Below, piece after piece: positions 54,805-62,710 of a stretch of 64,000 nt of DNA. A model generated the notes under the pieces. It was given only the letters and a program-made list of their open reading frames with translations, ran no database searches and was not told the DNA's origin. Location: contig JAHDQK010000009.1 in assembly GCA_018433885.1 (NCBI GenBank), forward strand, positions 1-64,000, in the 5' to 3' direction. This stretch comes from Candidatus Cloacimonadota bacterium (GTDB taxonomy: Bacteria > Cloacimonadota > Cloacimonadia > Cloacimonadales > Cloacimonadaceae). Within the stretch, counting starts at the first letter, position 1. Every line of letters starts with the position of its first letter. The translations under genes were made by a program, and so were the position numbers.

Positions 54805-55887
54805 ATGGATAAGAATAAGATTCAAATTTTGGTAATTGACGATGATGTGGCAGTGCTGGATTGCGTTCGCCTCAGCCTGCAAAACATCGGACCCTATCAG
54901 GTAAGTGTCTGCGAAAACCCCGCGGAGGCGTTGGAACTGCTCCGCACCAATAGCTTTGCCACCGTAATCAGCGATGTGAACATGCCCGGCATCAGCGGTT
55001 TGGATATCCTGGAATCTGTCTCCCAAATCGATAGCAAGATCCCGGTAATCCTGATCACCGGAAACACCGAACCGGATACTATGCGTAGAGCCATACATCT
55101 GGGAGTCTATGAATTTCTTAAAAAACCATTTGAGATGAGCGACCTGGCAGTTACGGTAAAACAAGCAGTGGAAACAAACCGCCTGAAGATCCAGAATGAA
55201 CAATATCGGAACCATCTTGAAACTCTTGTGCAACAGCGCACTATAGAGCTATTTGCCGCAAAATCCAAGCTCGAACGAAGTTACTTGAACACAATTCATG
55301 CCATGGTTAATGCCATGGAAGTGAACGACATCTACACTCGAGGGCACTCCGAACGGGTTACTGCAATTGCCATGAGACTTGGTAAACTGCTGCAGCTAAA
55401 TATAGACGAACTAAGGCAGTTACGCATCGGCGCTTTGCTTCACGATCTAGGAAAAATTGGCATCATCAGCGGTGTTTTGAACAAAGAACAGAGCCTCACT
55501 GAAAGCGAATATGATTCCATCAAACAACATCCCATCATCGGAGCCAAAATAATCGACCCCATCGGGCTTCCGGACACAATCTCCAAGATCATCCTCCAAC
55601 ACCACGAATGGGCAAATGGCGAAGGTTATCCCTATGGCATAATGCTGGATGATATTCATCCCCTCTCCCGCATCGTGAGTGTGGCAGATAGCTTTGATGC
55701 CATGACCAGCCAGCGGCCATACCGCAGAAATGTGGAATATAGCAAGGCAGCAGAAGAAGTTGCAAACAACCTGGAACGCCAGTTTGACCCCACTGTGGGT
55801 AAGCTGTTTTTCGATAACCAGCGTCAGGTGCTAAGCGTATTGAAAGATAAAGATGCGCTGAAAGACCTGCTTCAAGAAGCGTTTTGA
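54805..55887 (+). CDS. Response regulator with HD-GYP phosphodiesterase domain
   Basis: A 360-residue protein with an N-terminal receiver domain (residues about 5-125): QILVIDDDVAVLDCV, phospho-acceptor Asp in VISDVNMPGISGLDIL, and the Lys in FLKKPFEM. A coiled linker (about 130-155) follows. The HD-GYP domain has RGHSERVTAIAMRLG, GALLHDLGKIGII, HPIIGAKI and HHEWANGEGYPYG. HD-GYP domains degrade cyclic di-GMP, so it likely lowers c-di-GMP upon phosphorylation by an unlinked histidine kinase. It is transcribed behind the SRAP gene. Confidence 0.93.
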   Translation: MDKNKIQILVIDDDVAVLDCVRLSLQNIGPYQVSVCENPAEALELLRTNSFATVISDVNMPGISGLDILESVSQIDSKIPVILITGNTEPDTMRRAIHLGVYEFLKKPFEMSDLAVTVKQAVETNRLKIQNEQYRNHLETLVQQRTIELFAAKSKLERSYLNTIHAMVNAMEVNDIYTRGHSERVTAIAMRLGKLLQLNIDELRQLRIGALLHDLGKIGIISGVLNKEQSLTESEYDSIKQHPIIGAKIIDPIGLPDTISKIILQHHEWANGEGYPYGIMLDDIHPLSRIVSVADSFDAMTSQRPYRRNVEYSKAAEEVANNLERQFDPTVGKLFFDNQRQVLSVLKDKDALKDLLQEAF

Positions 55888-55977
55888 TCTAGCCCCGGAG
55901 CTTCTCACAGTAATATAATATACTCCTCCCTCAATTCTTGCCGCATCCCCATTCCTCGAAGTAGCCGGCAAGGAGAG

Positions 55978-56030
55978 CAGATGCAGTTCCCACTGCATGA
56001 AGACGCCATCGCGATTGCTTCGGGCAATAG
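55978..56030 (-). repeat. Hairpin repeat related to 34566-34616
   Basis: On the minus strand this reads ATTGCCCGAAGCAAT (a five-pair hairpin), then GCGTCTTCATGCAGTGGGAA and CTGCAT (a TGCAGT/ACTGCA hairpin). The copy at 34566-34616 preserves the same string with a matched stem. The surrounding 55888-56060 holds no gene. Confidence 0.5.
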
Positions 56031-56079
56031 GCGTGAATATGGATGTAGTTGTGGTGGTGTTATGTTTTATTGGGATTTT

Positions 56080-56207
56080 GGGCGAACCGCAGTTCGTTGG
56101 GTTTGCGGGCGAACCGCAGTTCGTTGGGTTTGCGGGCGAACCGCAGTTCGTTGGGTTTGCGGGCGAACCGCAGTTCGTTGGGTTTGCGGGCGAACCGCAG
56201 TTCGCCC
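56080..56207. repeat. 27-bp tandem array built from a REP palindrome
   Basis: Four identical 27-bp units start at 56080, 56107, 56134 and 56161, each opening with GGGCGAACCGCAGTTCG and closing TTGGGTTTGC. A fifth, complete palindrome GGGCGAACCGCAGTTCGCCC ends the array at 56188-56207. The array is a local expansion inside one copy of the REP element. It reads as nine-residue peptide repeats, but the frame has no ribosome-binding site and I do not count it as a gene. There are no spacers, so it is not a CRISPR. Confidence 0.88.
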
Positions 56208-56759
56208 CTACTTTCTTTCGGGGTTGTGTTGGTCTTTGCTCCAGTTTTGGGGATTATTGGTAATGTATGCCATCGTGGCGTCGTAATCGCAGATGTTGCG
56301 GATAATATGGTCATAATACCCTCTCTGCCACACTTTGCCGGAATAGCCAAGAGACCGCATTCCTATGGTTACCGCCTGTTTATAGCCCTTCATCACATCA
56401 CCCACTGTGGAGGCGATCTGCGGTACGTGCGCATTATCCTCGGTTTTTATTATCAAAATCGCATGAAAATGATTGGGCATCACTACATAAGAATCCAAGA
56501 AGACGTTTTTGCGCAAATCTTGGGTTCTCTGCCATTCTGCCTGGGCTATCTTGCCGTATTGATTCAAGATCATCTTTCCCTCGGTAACATAACCAAATAA
56601 GTGGCGTTTTTCGTGACAACAGATCGTGATAAAATAAGCCCCGTCCCATGAATAATCGTAGCCCTTCAATCGCATGGCTTTCCGGGAAGGGAATTTGGGC
56701 GGGTTATGTTCCGCTGGGATTTCGGGCGAACCGCAGTTCGCCCCTACGATTATTTTCAT
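56208..56759 (-). CDS. REP-associated tyrosine transposase (RAYT, Y1 family)
   Basis: Up to 183 residues. The Y1/HUH transposase core is visible: KAMRLKGYDYSWDGAYFITI near residues 27-46, the catalytic VVMPNHFHAILII with its His-Phe-His pair, and VMKGYKQAVT with the nucleophilic Tyr; VWQRGYYDHIIRN is typical of RAYT. RAYTs mobilise or maintain REP palindromes by single-stranded transposition. REP copies flank it at 56188-56207 and 56963-56982, and one (56724-56743) lies inside its own 5' coding region and is read as GANCGSPE. The true start may be downstream of the longest ATG at 56759; MRLKGYDY at 56675 would trim conserved residues, so I keep the long form. Confidence 0.85.
   Translation of the reverse strand: MKIIVGANCGSPEIPAEHNPPKFPSRKAMRLKGYDYSWDGAYFITICCHEKRHLFGYVTEGKMILNQYGKIAQAEWQRTQDLRKNVFLDSYVVMPNHFHAILIIKTEDNAHVPQIASTVGDVMKGYKQAVTIGMRSLGYSGKVWQRGYYDHIIRNICDYDATMAYITNNPQNWSKDQHNPERK
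56724..56743. repeat. REP palindrome inside the RAYT gene
   Basis: GGGCGAACCGCAGTTCGCCC: an eight-pair perfect stem around CGCA, followed by CCTAC... within the first codons of the RAYT gene. It matches the copies at 56188-56207 and 56963-56982, and the three share longer flanks (GTTATGTT upstream, CCTAC downstream). Confidence 0.9.
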
Positions 56760-56962
56760 AAATCTGATCCTCCGGATTATGCTTTTTCACAGCGAAATGT
56801 GATCTTGAAATCTGTCAACCCAAAAATATATTGCATTTCCCCATTTTTTAGGTCATCCTGATGTTCGTTTGCCATCAATCGCGTTGTGCTACAACTCGCA
56901 GTTGTTTTGGGTGAACCGCAATTGGATGGGTTATCGGTGATGTTATGTTTTGCTGTGTTTTC

Positions 56963-56982
56963 GGGCGAACCGCAGTTCGCCC
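56963..56982. repeat. REP palindrome, right copy
   Basis: The same GGGCGAACCGCAGTTCGCCC hairpin with identical near flanks. The interval 56760-57110 contains this copy, a degenerate half-copy near 56912-56925 (GGGTGAACCGCAATTGG), and a frame (56777-56998, minus strand) whose first residues MKYTVGANCGSPENTAKHN copy the RAYT N-terminus. I see no intact gene here; the end of the interval must hold the hutH promoter. Confidence 0.88.
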
Positions 56983-57110
56983 CTACGGTGTATTTCATTG
57001 TATAATATGCAATCCATGCTTGACAAAAAGGGTGGCTTCAGCATACTTGAGCAAAACACACGGTTTGTATCAACTTATCATCTTTACAATATGAAATCAT
57101 CAGAGGAATC

Positions 57111-58640
57111 ATGCAAGAAATCATCATCGATGGCAATAGCCTGAGTCTGGAAGCTGTAGCGCAAGTAGCGTATCAAAAAGCCCCGATCCGCTTGGCGGAG
57201 GGTAGCATAGAGAAAGTTAAGCTGTGCAGGGAATATGTGGATCGTGTAATCGCCAATGGTGATACAGTCTATGGGCTCACCACCGGGTTTGGAAAATTCA
57301 GCACCGTTAGCATCGCTAAGGATAACATTGCCGAATTGCAGGCAAACCTGATCCGCAGCCACGCCGTAAGCGTTGGCGAACCTTATAGCGAAGCCATCAC
57401 CCGCGCGATCATGCTTTTGCGTATTGCGGTACTGGCAAAGGGTCATTCCGGTATCCGCTTGAAAACACTACAGACTTTGGTGCAGATGCTAAATGGTGGT
57501 GTGCATCCGATAATCCCGATGCGGGGTTCGGTGGGTGCCAGCGGAGATCTATCCCCGCTCTCGCATCTGGCATTGGTGCTGATCGGAGAAGGAGAAGCGA
57601 TTTACAAGGGTGAACGCATGAGCGGCGAAGAAGCCATGCGGAGAGCGGCTATCGATCCCGTAGCCTTGGAAGCCAAGGAAGGCTTGGCGTTGAACAACGG
57701 CACTCAGGTGATGGCTGCGATTGGTGCGCTGAGCCTGGTAAAAGCAGAAACCTTGTGCAAACAGGCAGACATTCTGGCGGCAATGACGATAGACGGGCTT
57801 TTGGGAACCCCCAATGCGATGAATCCTTTGGTTCACAATGTACGCCCCCACAAAGGGCAAAAGATAAGCGCGAAAAACATCCGGAATCTACTAAAGAGCA
57901 GCACTTTGAGGGATTCTCACCGGAGCTGCGCGAATGTGCAGGATGCATACTCTTTGCGTTGCACGCCCCAGGTGCATGGAGCGGTGAGGGACGCTCTGGC
58001 GTATGCCCGTGGAGTTCTGGAGATAGAGATAAACTCTGCCACCGATAATCCCTTGATCTTTCCGGAAGAAGAACTGGTGATCTCCGGGGGGAATTTTCAC
58101 GGAGAACCATTGGCAATCGCGCTGGATACAATGGCTATCGCGCTTAGTGAGCTGGCAAACATCAGTGAACGCCGGATGGAACAAATGCTAAATCCCGCTC
58201 TATCCCGGGGCTTACCGCCGTTTTTGGCATTTCGTCCGGGATTGGATTCCGGCTTCATGATAATCCAGCTAACGGCTGCCTCGCTGGTTTCCGAAAATAA
58301 AGTTCTGGCGCATCCCGCCTCGGTGGATAGCATTCCCACTTCTGCCAATCAGGAAGATCATGTTTCCATGGGTTCCGTTTCAGCCATCAAGCTATTGCAG
58401 GTTGTGGAAAATGTAAGCACAGTATTGGCTATCGAGCTGATCATAGCCGCCCAAGCAATCGACATCCGGGAAATGCCCAGCTCTCCTGCTCTGGATGCCG
58501 CCAAAGCCAAGCTACGAGAGCTTGTTCCGGGTCTGGCTGAAGATCGGGTGATGTATCAGGACATCCAAGCATCCATCGAACTGATCAAAAATGCCGAAAT
58601 TTTACAAGCAGTGGAAGCTACCGGATTAAAAATCGATTGA
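57111..58640 (+). CDS. hutH: Histidine ammonia-lyase
   Basis: A 509-residue lyase. The self-made MIO prosthetic group comes from Ala-Ser-Gly at residues 143-145 in GSVGASGDLSPLSHLALVLI. VYGLTTGFGKFS, NGTQVMAA, NSATDNPLIF and NFHGEPLAIALDTMAIALSE carry other active-site residues. It turns histidine into urocanate and ammonia, the first step of histidine fermentation towards glutamate. The rest of the hut pathway is not in the window. GAGGAATC is seven bases ahead of the ATG. Tyrosine or phenylalanine lyase is unlikely given the bacterial HutH motifs. Confidence 0.95.
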   Translation: MQEIIIDGNSLSLEAVAQVAYQKAPIRLAEGSIEKVKLCREYVDRVIANGDTVYGLTTGFGKFSTVSIAKDNIAELQANLIRSHAVSVGEPYSEAITRAIMLLRIAVLAKGHSGIRLKTLQTLVQMLNGGVHPIIPMRGSVGASGDLSPLSHLALVLIGEGEAIYKGERMSGEEAMRRAAIDPVALEAKEGLALNNGTQVMAAIGALSLVKAETLCKQADILAAMTIDGLLGTPNAMNPLVHNVRPHKGQKISAKNIRNLLKSSTLRDSHRSCANVQDAYSLRCTPQVHGAVRDALAYARGVLEIEINSATDNPLIFPEEELVISGGNFHGEPLAIALDTMAIALSELANISERRMEQMLNPALSRGLPPFLAFRPGLDSGFMIIQLTAASLVSENKVLAHPASVDSIPTSANQEDHVSMGSVSAIKLLQVVENVSTVLAIELIIAAQAIDIREMPSSPALDAAKAKLRELVPGLAEDRVMYQDIQASIELIKNAEILQAVEATGLKID

Positions 58641-58666
58641 CATTTGAGGCGTTTCACCTGAAATAG
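58637..58666 (+). promoter_or_regulatory. Candidate promoter for the TPR lipoprotein operon
   Basis: TTGACA at 58637-58642 overlaps the hutH stop, followed after 18 bases by AAATAG. It would allow transcription of the lipoprotein gene starting at 58671, though with a very short leader. Confidence 0.22.
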
Positions 58667-58670
58667 CATC

Positions 58671-61271
58671 ATGAGAAATCTGCGCATTGTTCTGACATTG
58701 GTCCTTGCTCTCGGGCTTGTAGCCTGTGGTTTGGATAACACAATGTATAATGCCAAAAACTACTTTAAAAGCGCACAGGGACGCGCCCTGAATGCGAATG
58801 GCCGCCCCACGCCTCAGGCTGTGGACGAATATACCAAAGCCATCCAGAAGTGTGGGATCATCCTATCCCGCAATAGCAAAGGGAAGCGCGCAGACGATGC
58901 TCTGTTCCTGATGGCAAGAGCACTATATTACAAGAAAAACTCTGCCTTTCAAGCCAAGGATGCTTTTGAGAACCTGATTGCGGGGTATCCGAATAGCAAT
59001 CATCTACCAGATGCCTATATCTATCTGGCGCGGGTTCTGCGGGAGGTGAACCAACCAGAGCGGTCTGAGGCTGTGCTGGAGCTCTTTATTCGCGATTCCA
59101 AGTATCAGAAACACCACGCCCGAGCTCTGCTGGTTTTGGCAGATTTTGAGATTGCAGACAAGGATTATATCCGAGCGCAGTTCTGGCTGGAGCGCATTCT
59201 GCGCGACTACCGGAAAGCAGATGAGTTTCCCAATGCCTTCTTCCTTTTTGGTAAAAACTATTATATGCAAAAGGATTATGCCAAGTCTTTGGAAGAGTTT
59301 CAGACCTTTGTGGGTACCCGCGGGATTCCCAAAGAAAGCAAGCTGGAAGCCAGATACTACATCGCGCTGAATCAGTTTGAACTGGGCAATCAACCAGACG
59401 CCCTCCGGGAAATTCGCTACGTAATTCGCAACGAGATCCGCCCCGATATGCTTTCCCGCGCGAGGGTGCTATATGGCAGAACTCTTTTGGCAGGGGGCGA
59501 AGAAGAAGACGGCCTGGCAGAACTGGAAGCGGTTACCAAGACTTATCCTCGCACGGAACACGCCGCTGCCGCATATTATTACTGGGGTAGGTATCTCTAT
59601 TATCAAAAAGGAGACCGGGATACCGCCATCACTCAATTGAACCGGGTAAGAACCGAACTGAGTGCTTCGGAATATGCCCCTCTAGGGCAACAGCTGGCAA
59701 GTGCTATATCGCAAACCAAAACCGCCGCTCCAGCAAACATCCGCCGCGATCTGCAGGCTTTTTTGGATTTCCATTATCAGCGGGCGGAGAGTTTTTTGGG
59801 AGCTATAGCGTTGCCGGATTCTGCCCTAACAAGTTTTAACCGGGTGATCGCGGAGGGAAGTGCTCTGCAAGCCGAAATGGACAGCCTGAGAATCAGGATT
59901 GACGCCTCCCGGAGTGAACTGGACTCTTTGAGCTCGCTTTTACCGGATTTTCCGGATAGTACGGGGAAATTCCCAGAAACTGAACCTGCTAAAGAAGAGG
60001 CAAGTTCTGCAGATTCCTTGGATTCTACCTTGCCGCCATCGGAGAGCCTGATCGCTCCAGCAGATTCCGTTTTTGCCCTTGCGGACAGGCTGGAAACCGA
60101 AATCCCAGTAAGTACAGCGTATATCGATAGCCTTTCAGAGGAGCAAGATGAGGTGCTTGGGATTGAACCCAAGCTTGATCTGCCAGATTCATTGAGTATC
60201 ACCCCGGATGACGCATATACCTTGGCGGATACTCTTAATGTGCCGGCAAAGCCGGAGGAGCTTGCGCAAGACCTTTTGCCGAAGACCGATCTTTCCACAA
60301 TCCAGGATAGCCTTGCCATAGCGGATGGCGAAAAGGCGGAAACCGATAGTCTTGCCATCATGGAGGATAGAGCCAGGATATTACAGCAGACCATTACGCA
60401 TCTGGAAGCGGAACTGGATAAGCTAAGGGAACCTCAAGAGAGGTTTATTAGCGAGATTATTCCCTTCTGCAAGTATTCTATCTTCAGTATCTTGCACGCA
60501 ATGCCGGAACGCGCCGACGAAGCCGGAGCGGTGTATGAAGAACTTCTGAGAGATTATCCGCGCAATATCTACACGGCGGCTGTAACTGCGATTCTGGCAG
60601 GACGCACCCCCAATCTGGTGGATTCGGAACAGGAAGAAGCAGAAACTGCGTTTGACCTTGCGCTGGATTTCTACCCGGATGCGCCAGACTCGCTGGTAAC
60701 AGCCATGCAGAATTTTTTAAACAGCGAATTTGAGCACTTGCGCGAGAGGGCATCTTATCGTCTCGGCTGGTTCTATACCTTCGAAGCGCCGGATACCAGC
60801 CTTGCCAGAGAGTATCTGGATGCAGTGTTGCTGGATGCAGGAGATTCGGAATATGCACAGGTTGTACGCAGATTTTATGATGGCAGAGATTTCTTGCTAA
60901 GAGATACGGATTTTAGCTATATCACAGAATCGGCAGAGGAAGATAGCGTTTCTGGCGATATCCCGCTGGAAGAAGGCACCCCCGCAGTGGCAGATAGTCT
61001 CCAGGATGTTCCCGCCGGGCTTGAACTGCAGCCAGAGATATTGCCGGACAGCCTGGAACACCAACCCGAAACTCCGGTGGAGACTGATAGTCTTGACGTT
61101 CAGGGCATTGTCCCGGCAAAGAGCGATACAACTGATATTGCGGTAGAACAGGATACTTCGAGTAGCCCTACCGCGGAACCCGCTCAGAGCGAAGAAGCAG
61201 AACCAAATCTGCCGGAATCCCCGCCCCAAGATTCCCTCCCTCCCAGGGAAGAAAAACCTGATACTCAATGA
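58671..61271 (+). CDS. TPR-repeat outer-membrane lipoprotein with acidic Ser/Pro-rich segments
   Basis: An 866-residue protein with lipobox GLVAC (Cys19). Residues about 45-350 are tetratricopeptide-like repeats akin to BamD/YbgF (ADDALFLMARALYY, LPDAYIYLARVLRE, FPNAFFLFGKNYYMQKDYAK, AAAAYYYWGRYLYYQKGDRD). A coiled segment follows, then a long Asp/Ser/Glu/Pro-rich linker with recurrent DSL and PDSL triplets (about 400-590), another TPR-like pair (about 625-740), and an acidic Pro-rich tail. It probably sits in the periplasm on the outer membrane as a scaffold. There is no enzymatic motif. It ends in an ATGA overlap with the next gene; the promoter may be the TTGACA inside the hutH stop. Confidence 0.85.
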   Translation: MRNLRIVLTLVLALGLVACGLDNTMYNAKNYFKSAQGRALNANGRPTPQAVDEYTKAIQKCGIILSRNSKGKRADDALFLMARALYYKKNSAFQAKDAFENLIAGYPNSNHLPDAYIYLARVLREVNQPERSEAVLELFIRDSKYQKHHARALLVLADFEIADKDYIRAQFWLERILRDYRKADEFPNAFFLFGKNYYMQKDYAKSLEEFQTFVGTRGIPKESKLEARYYIALNQFELGNQPDALREIRYVIRNEIRPDMLSRARVLYGRTLLAGGEEEDGLAELEAVTKTYPRTEHAAAAYYYWGRYLYYQKGDRDTAITQLNRVRTELSASEYAPLGQQLASAISQTKTAAPANIRRDLQAFLDFHYQRAESFLGAIALPDSALTSFNRVIAEGSALQAEMDSLRIRIDASRSELDSLSSLLPDFPDSTGKFPETEPAKEEASSADSLDSTLPPSESLIAPADSVFALADRLETEIPVSTAYIDSLSEEQDEVLGIEPKLDLPDSLSITPDDAYTLADTLNVPAKPEELAQDLLPKTDLSTIQDSLAIADGEKAETDSLAIMEDRARILQQTITHLEAELDKLREPQERFISEIIPFCKYSIFSILHAMPERADEAGAVYEELLRDYPRNIYTAAVTAILAGRTPNLVDSEQEEAETAFDLALDFYPDAPDSLVTAMQNFLNSEFEHLRERASYRLGWFYTFEAPDTSLAREYLDAVLLDAGDSEYAQVVRRFYDGRDFLLRDTDFSYITESAEEDSVSGDIPLEEGTPAVADSLQDVPAGLELQPEILPDSLEHQPETPVETDSLDVQGIVPAKSDTTDIAVEQDTSSSPTAEPAQSEEAEPNLPESPPQDSLPPREEKPDTQ

Positions 61272-61900
61272 GATCAGGCTTGATCCGAAACCAGCACATT
61301 GTGCTGAAGCTGGCAATATTTATAATTGGGATCAGTAGCTCCATCGAAGTATCTCAACGCCAAATAGCTGCCCAATCCCTGTTGATCCTGCTCTATATGG
61401 TGCCCGAGCCACGTCTTTATGGATCGTTTCTATTTGCTTTACGTAAGCTGATATCTTGGTTTGCCGCCTATTGGGTGTTTGCCCTCCTCTTCAAAGTGGA
61501 GTTTCCTGATGCCGTGATGTTTTGCGTTACGATCATGTATTTGGCTCTGATCACCGTTGTGGTATGGGCATCTGTGGATAAATCCCGGATCTGGGGCGAA
61601 CTTGCCGCTTTGCGAAAACTGCGGTGCAGCCGGGGCGTGGTTAGTTATGTTCTAGCTACATATCTTTTTCTTAAGCAGTATCTTGCGATGCTTAAACAGA
61701 AGCAGATGCCAGACGGTATTGTGGCTGTGATCAGCAGTGCCATCGATAGCGGGAAACTACTTCATGCCAACGCACCCAAAGTGGCGGAACAGGTGGAAAA
61801 ACTTATGAACCATGAAGGCAAATCTCCCGCGTCCAGCATGAGCGCAAATCTCTATGGATTGCTGTTCTTAAGCCTCTTGGGGCTTGTTTTCAGCATTTGA
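61268..61900 (+). CDS. Uncharacterised membrane protein
   Basis: A 210-residue protein with two to three hydrophobic helices in the first 105 residues (SLLILLYMVPEPRLYGSFLF; WFAAYWVFALLFKVEFPDAV; MYLALITVVVWASVD), a soluble helical middle, and a C-terminal hydrophobic anchor LYGLLFLSLLGLVFSI. I recognise no family. It overlaps the TPR lipoprotein stop as ATGA and precedes truA by nine bases, so it is translated in that operon. Codon use and composition match the neighbours. Confidence 0.75.
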   Translation: MRSGLIRNQHIVLKLAIFIIGISSSIEVSQRQIAAQSLLILLYMVPEPRLYGSFLFALRKLISWFAAYWVFALLFKVEFPDAVMFCVTIMYLALITVVVWASVDKSRIWGELAALRKLRCSRGVVSYVLATYLFLKQYLAMLKQKQMPDGIVAVISSAIDSGKLLHANAPKVAEQVEKLMNHEGKSPASSMSANLYGLLFLSLLGLVFSI

Positions 61901-61909
61901 GGTTATGTA

Positions 61910-62710
61910 GTGCGCTATTTGATCAAGATTTCCTACGACGGCACCGGATTCATCGGTTGGCAAAAACAAAAGCGGGGACGCAGTGTTCAAAGTGTGATGG
62001 AAAACGCGCTGGCGGAATTTTGCGGCAAGCCAACATCCTTGGTGGCAGCGGGACGCACGGATACCGGAGTGCATGCTTTGGCACAATATGCCCATTTTGA
62101 ATATGAGGGCAGGATGAATCTCAACCAGATTCTATTAGCATTTCGCAGATGGTTGCCGGATGATGTTAAAGTTCTGCAAATATGGCAGGTAAGTGATGCG
62201 CTTTCGGCTCGCTATCAAGCCTATGAACGTCAATATCTCTATATCTTGAGCAAGGATAGAGATCCCTTCAACCGCCAATATAGCGGCTATATTCCGCATC
62301 TTAAAGTGTCGCTGAAACCCATGCAGGATGCCGCAGAAAGGTTGCTGGGCAAACACAACTTCAGTAGCTTTGGCAGGCTCAATCCGGAAGTGCCAAACCA
62401 CTTCTGTGAGATCTACGAGCTTAGTATCACCGAGACCGAAGACAGCTTCCGCTTCATGGTGCGGGCAGACCGGTTCTTGCATAACATGGTGCGGAGAATC
62501 GTAGGTACATTGGTGAACATTGCGCATTTCGACCTGCCGCCCAACACAATCGATAGACTTCTGGCGGATGAATGTCCGCGGCAAAATCTGGTTACTACCG
62601 CTCCCTCTGAGGGGCTCTATTTGATCGGGGTGAAGTATCCCGCAGAACTACTTGACGGTAGAGACACCTTGAAATTTGATGAAACAAGAAGAGGAAAACA
62701 TGGACTATAG
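61910..62710 (+). CDS. truA: tRNA pseudouridine synthase A
   Basis: A 266-residue TruA: YLIKISYDGTGFIGWQKQKR, the catalytic Asp in AAGRTDTGVHALAQ, SARYQAYERQYLYIL, HNFSSFGR, and FLHNMVRRIVGTL. It makes pseudouridine at positions 38-40 of tRNA anticodon arms. It starts with GTG at 61910, following GAGGT. The last codons overlap hisS by eleven bases. Motifs are complete. Confidence 0.95.
   Translation: MRYLIKISYDGTGFIGWQKQKRGRSVQSVMENALAEFCGKPTSLVAAGRTDTGVHALAQYAHFEYEGRMNLNQILLAFRRWLPDDVKVLQIWQVSDALSARYQAYERQYLYILSKDRDPFNRQYSGYIPHLKVSLKPMQDAAERLLGKHNFSSFGRLNPEVPNHFCEIYELSITETEDSFRFMVRADRFLHNMVRRIVGTLVNIAHFDLPPNTIDRLLADECPRQNLVTTAPSEGLYLIGVKYPAELLDGRDTLKFDETRRGKHGL

Noticed and set aside
56080-56207. 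Possible short CRISPR array
   Set aside because: The 27-bp units abut with no unique spacers, and the unit is part of a REP palindrome found nearby.
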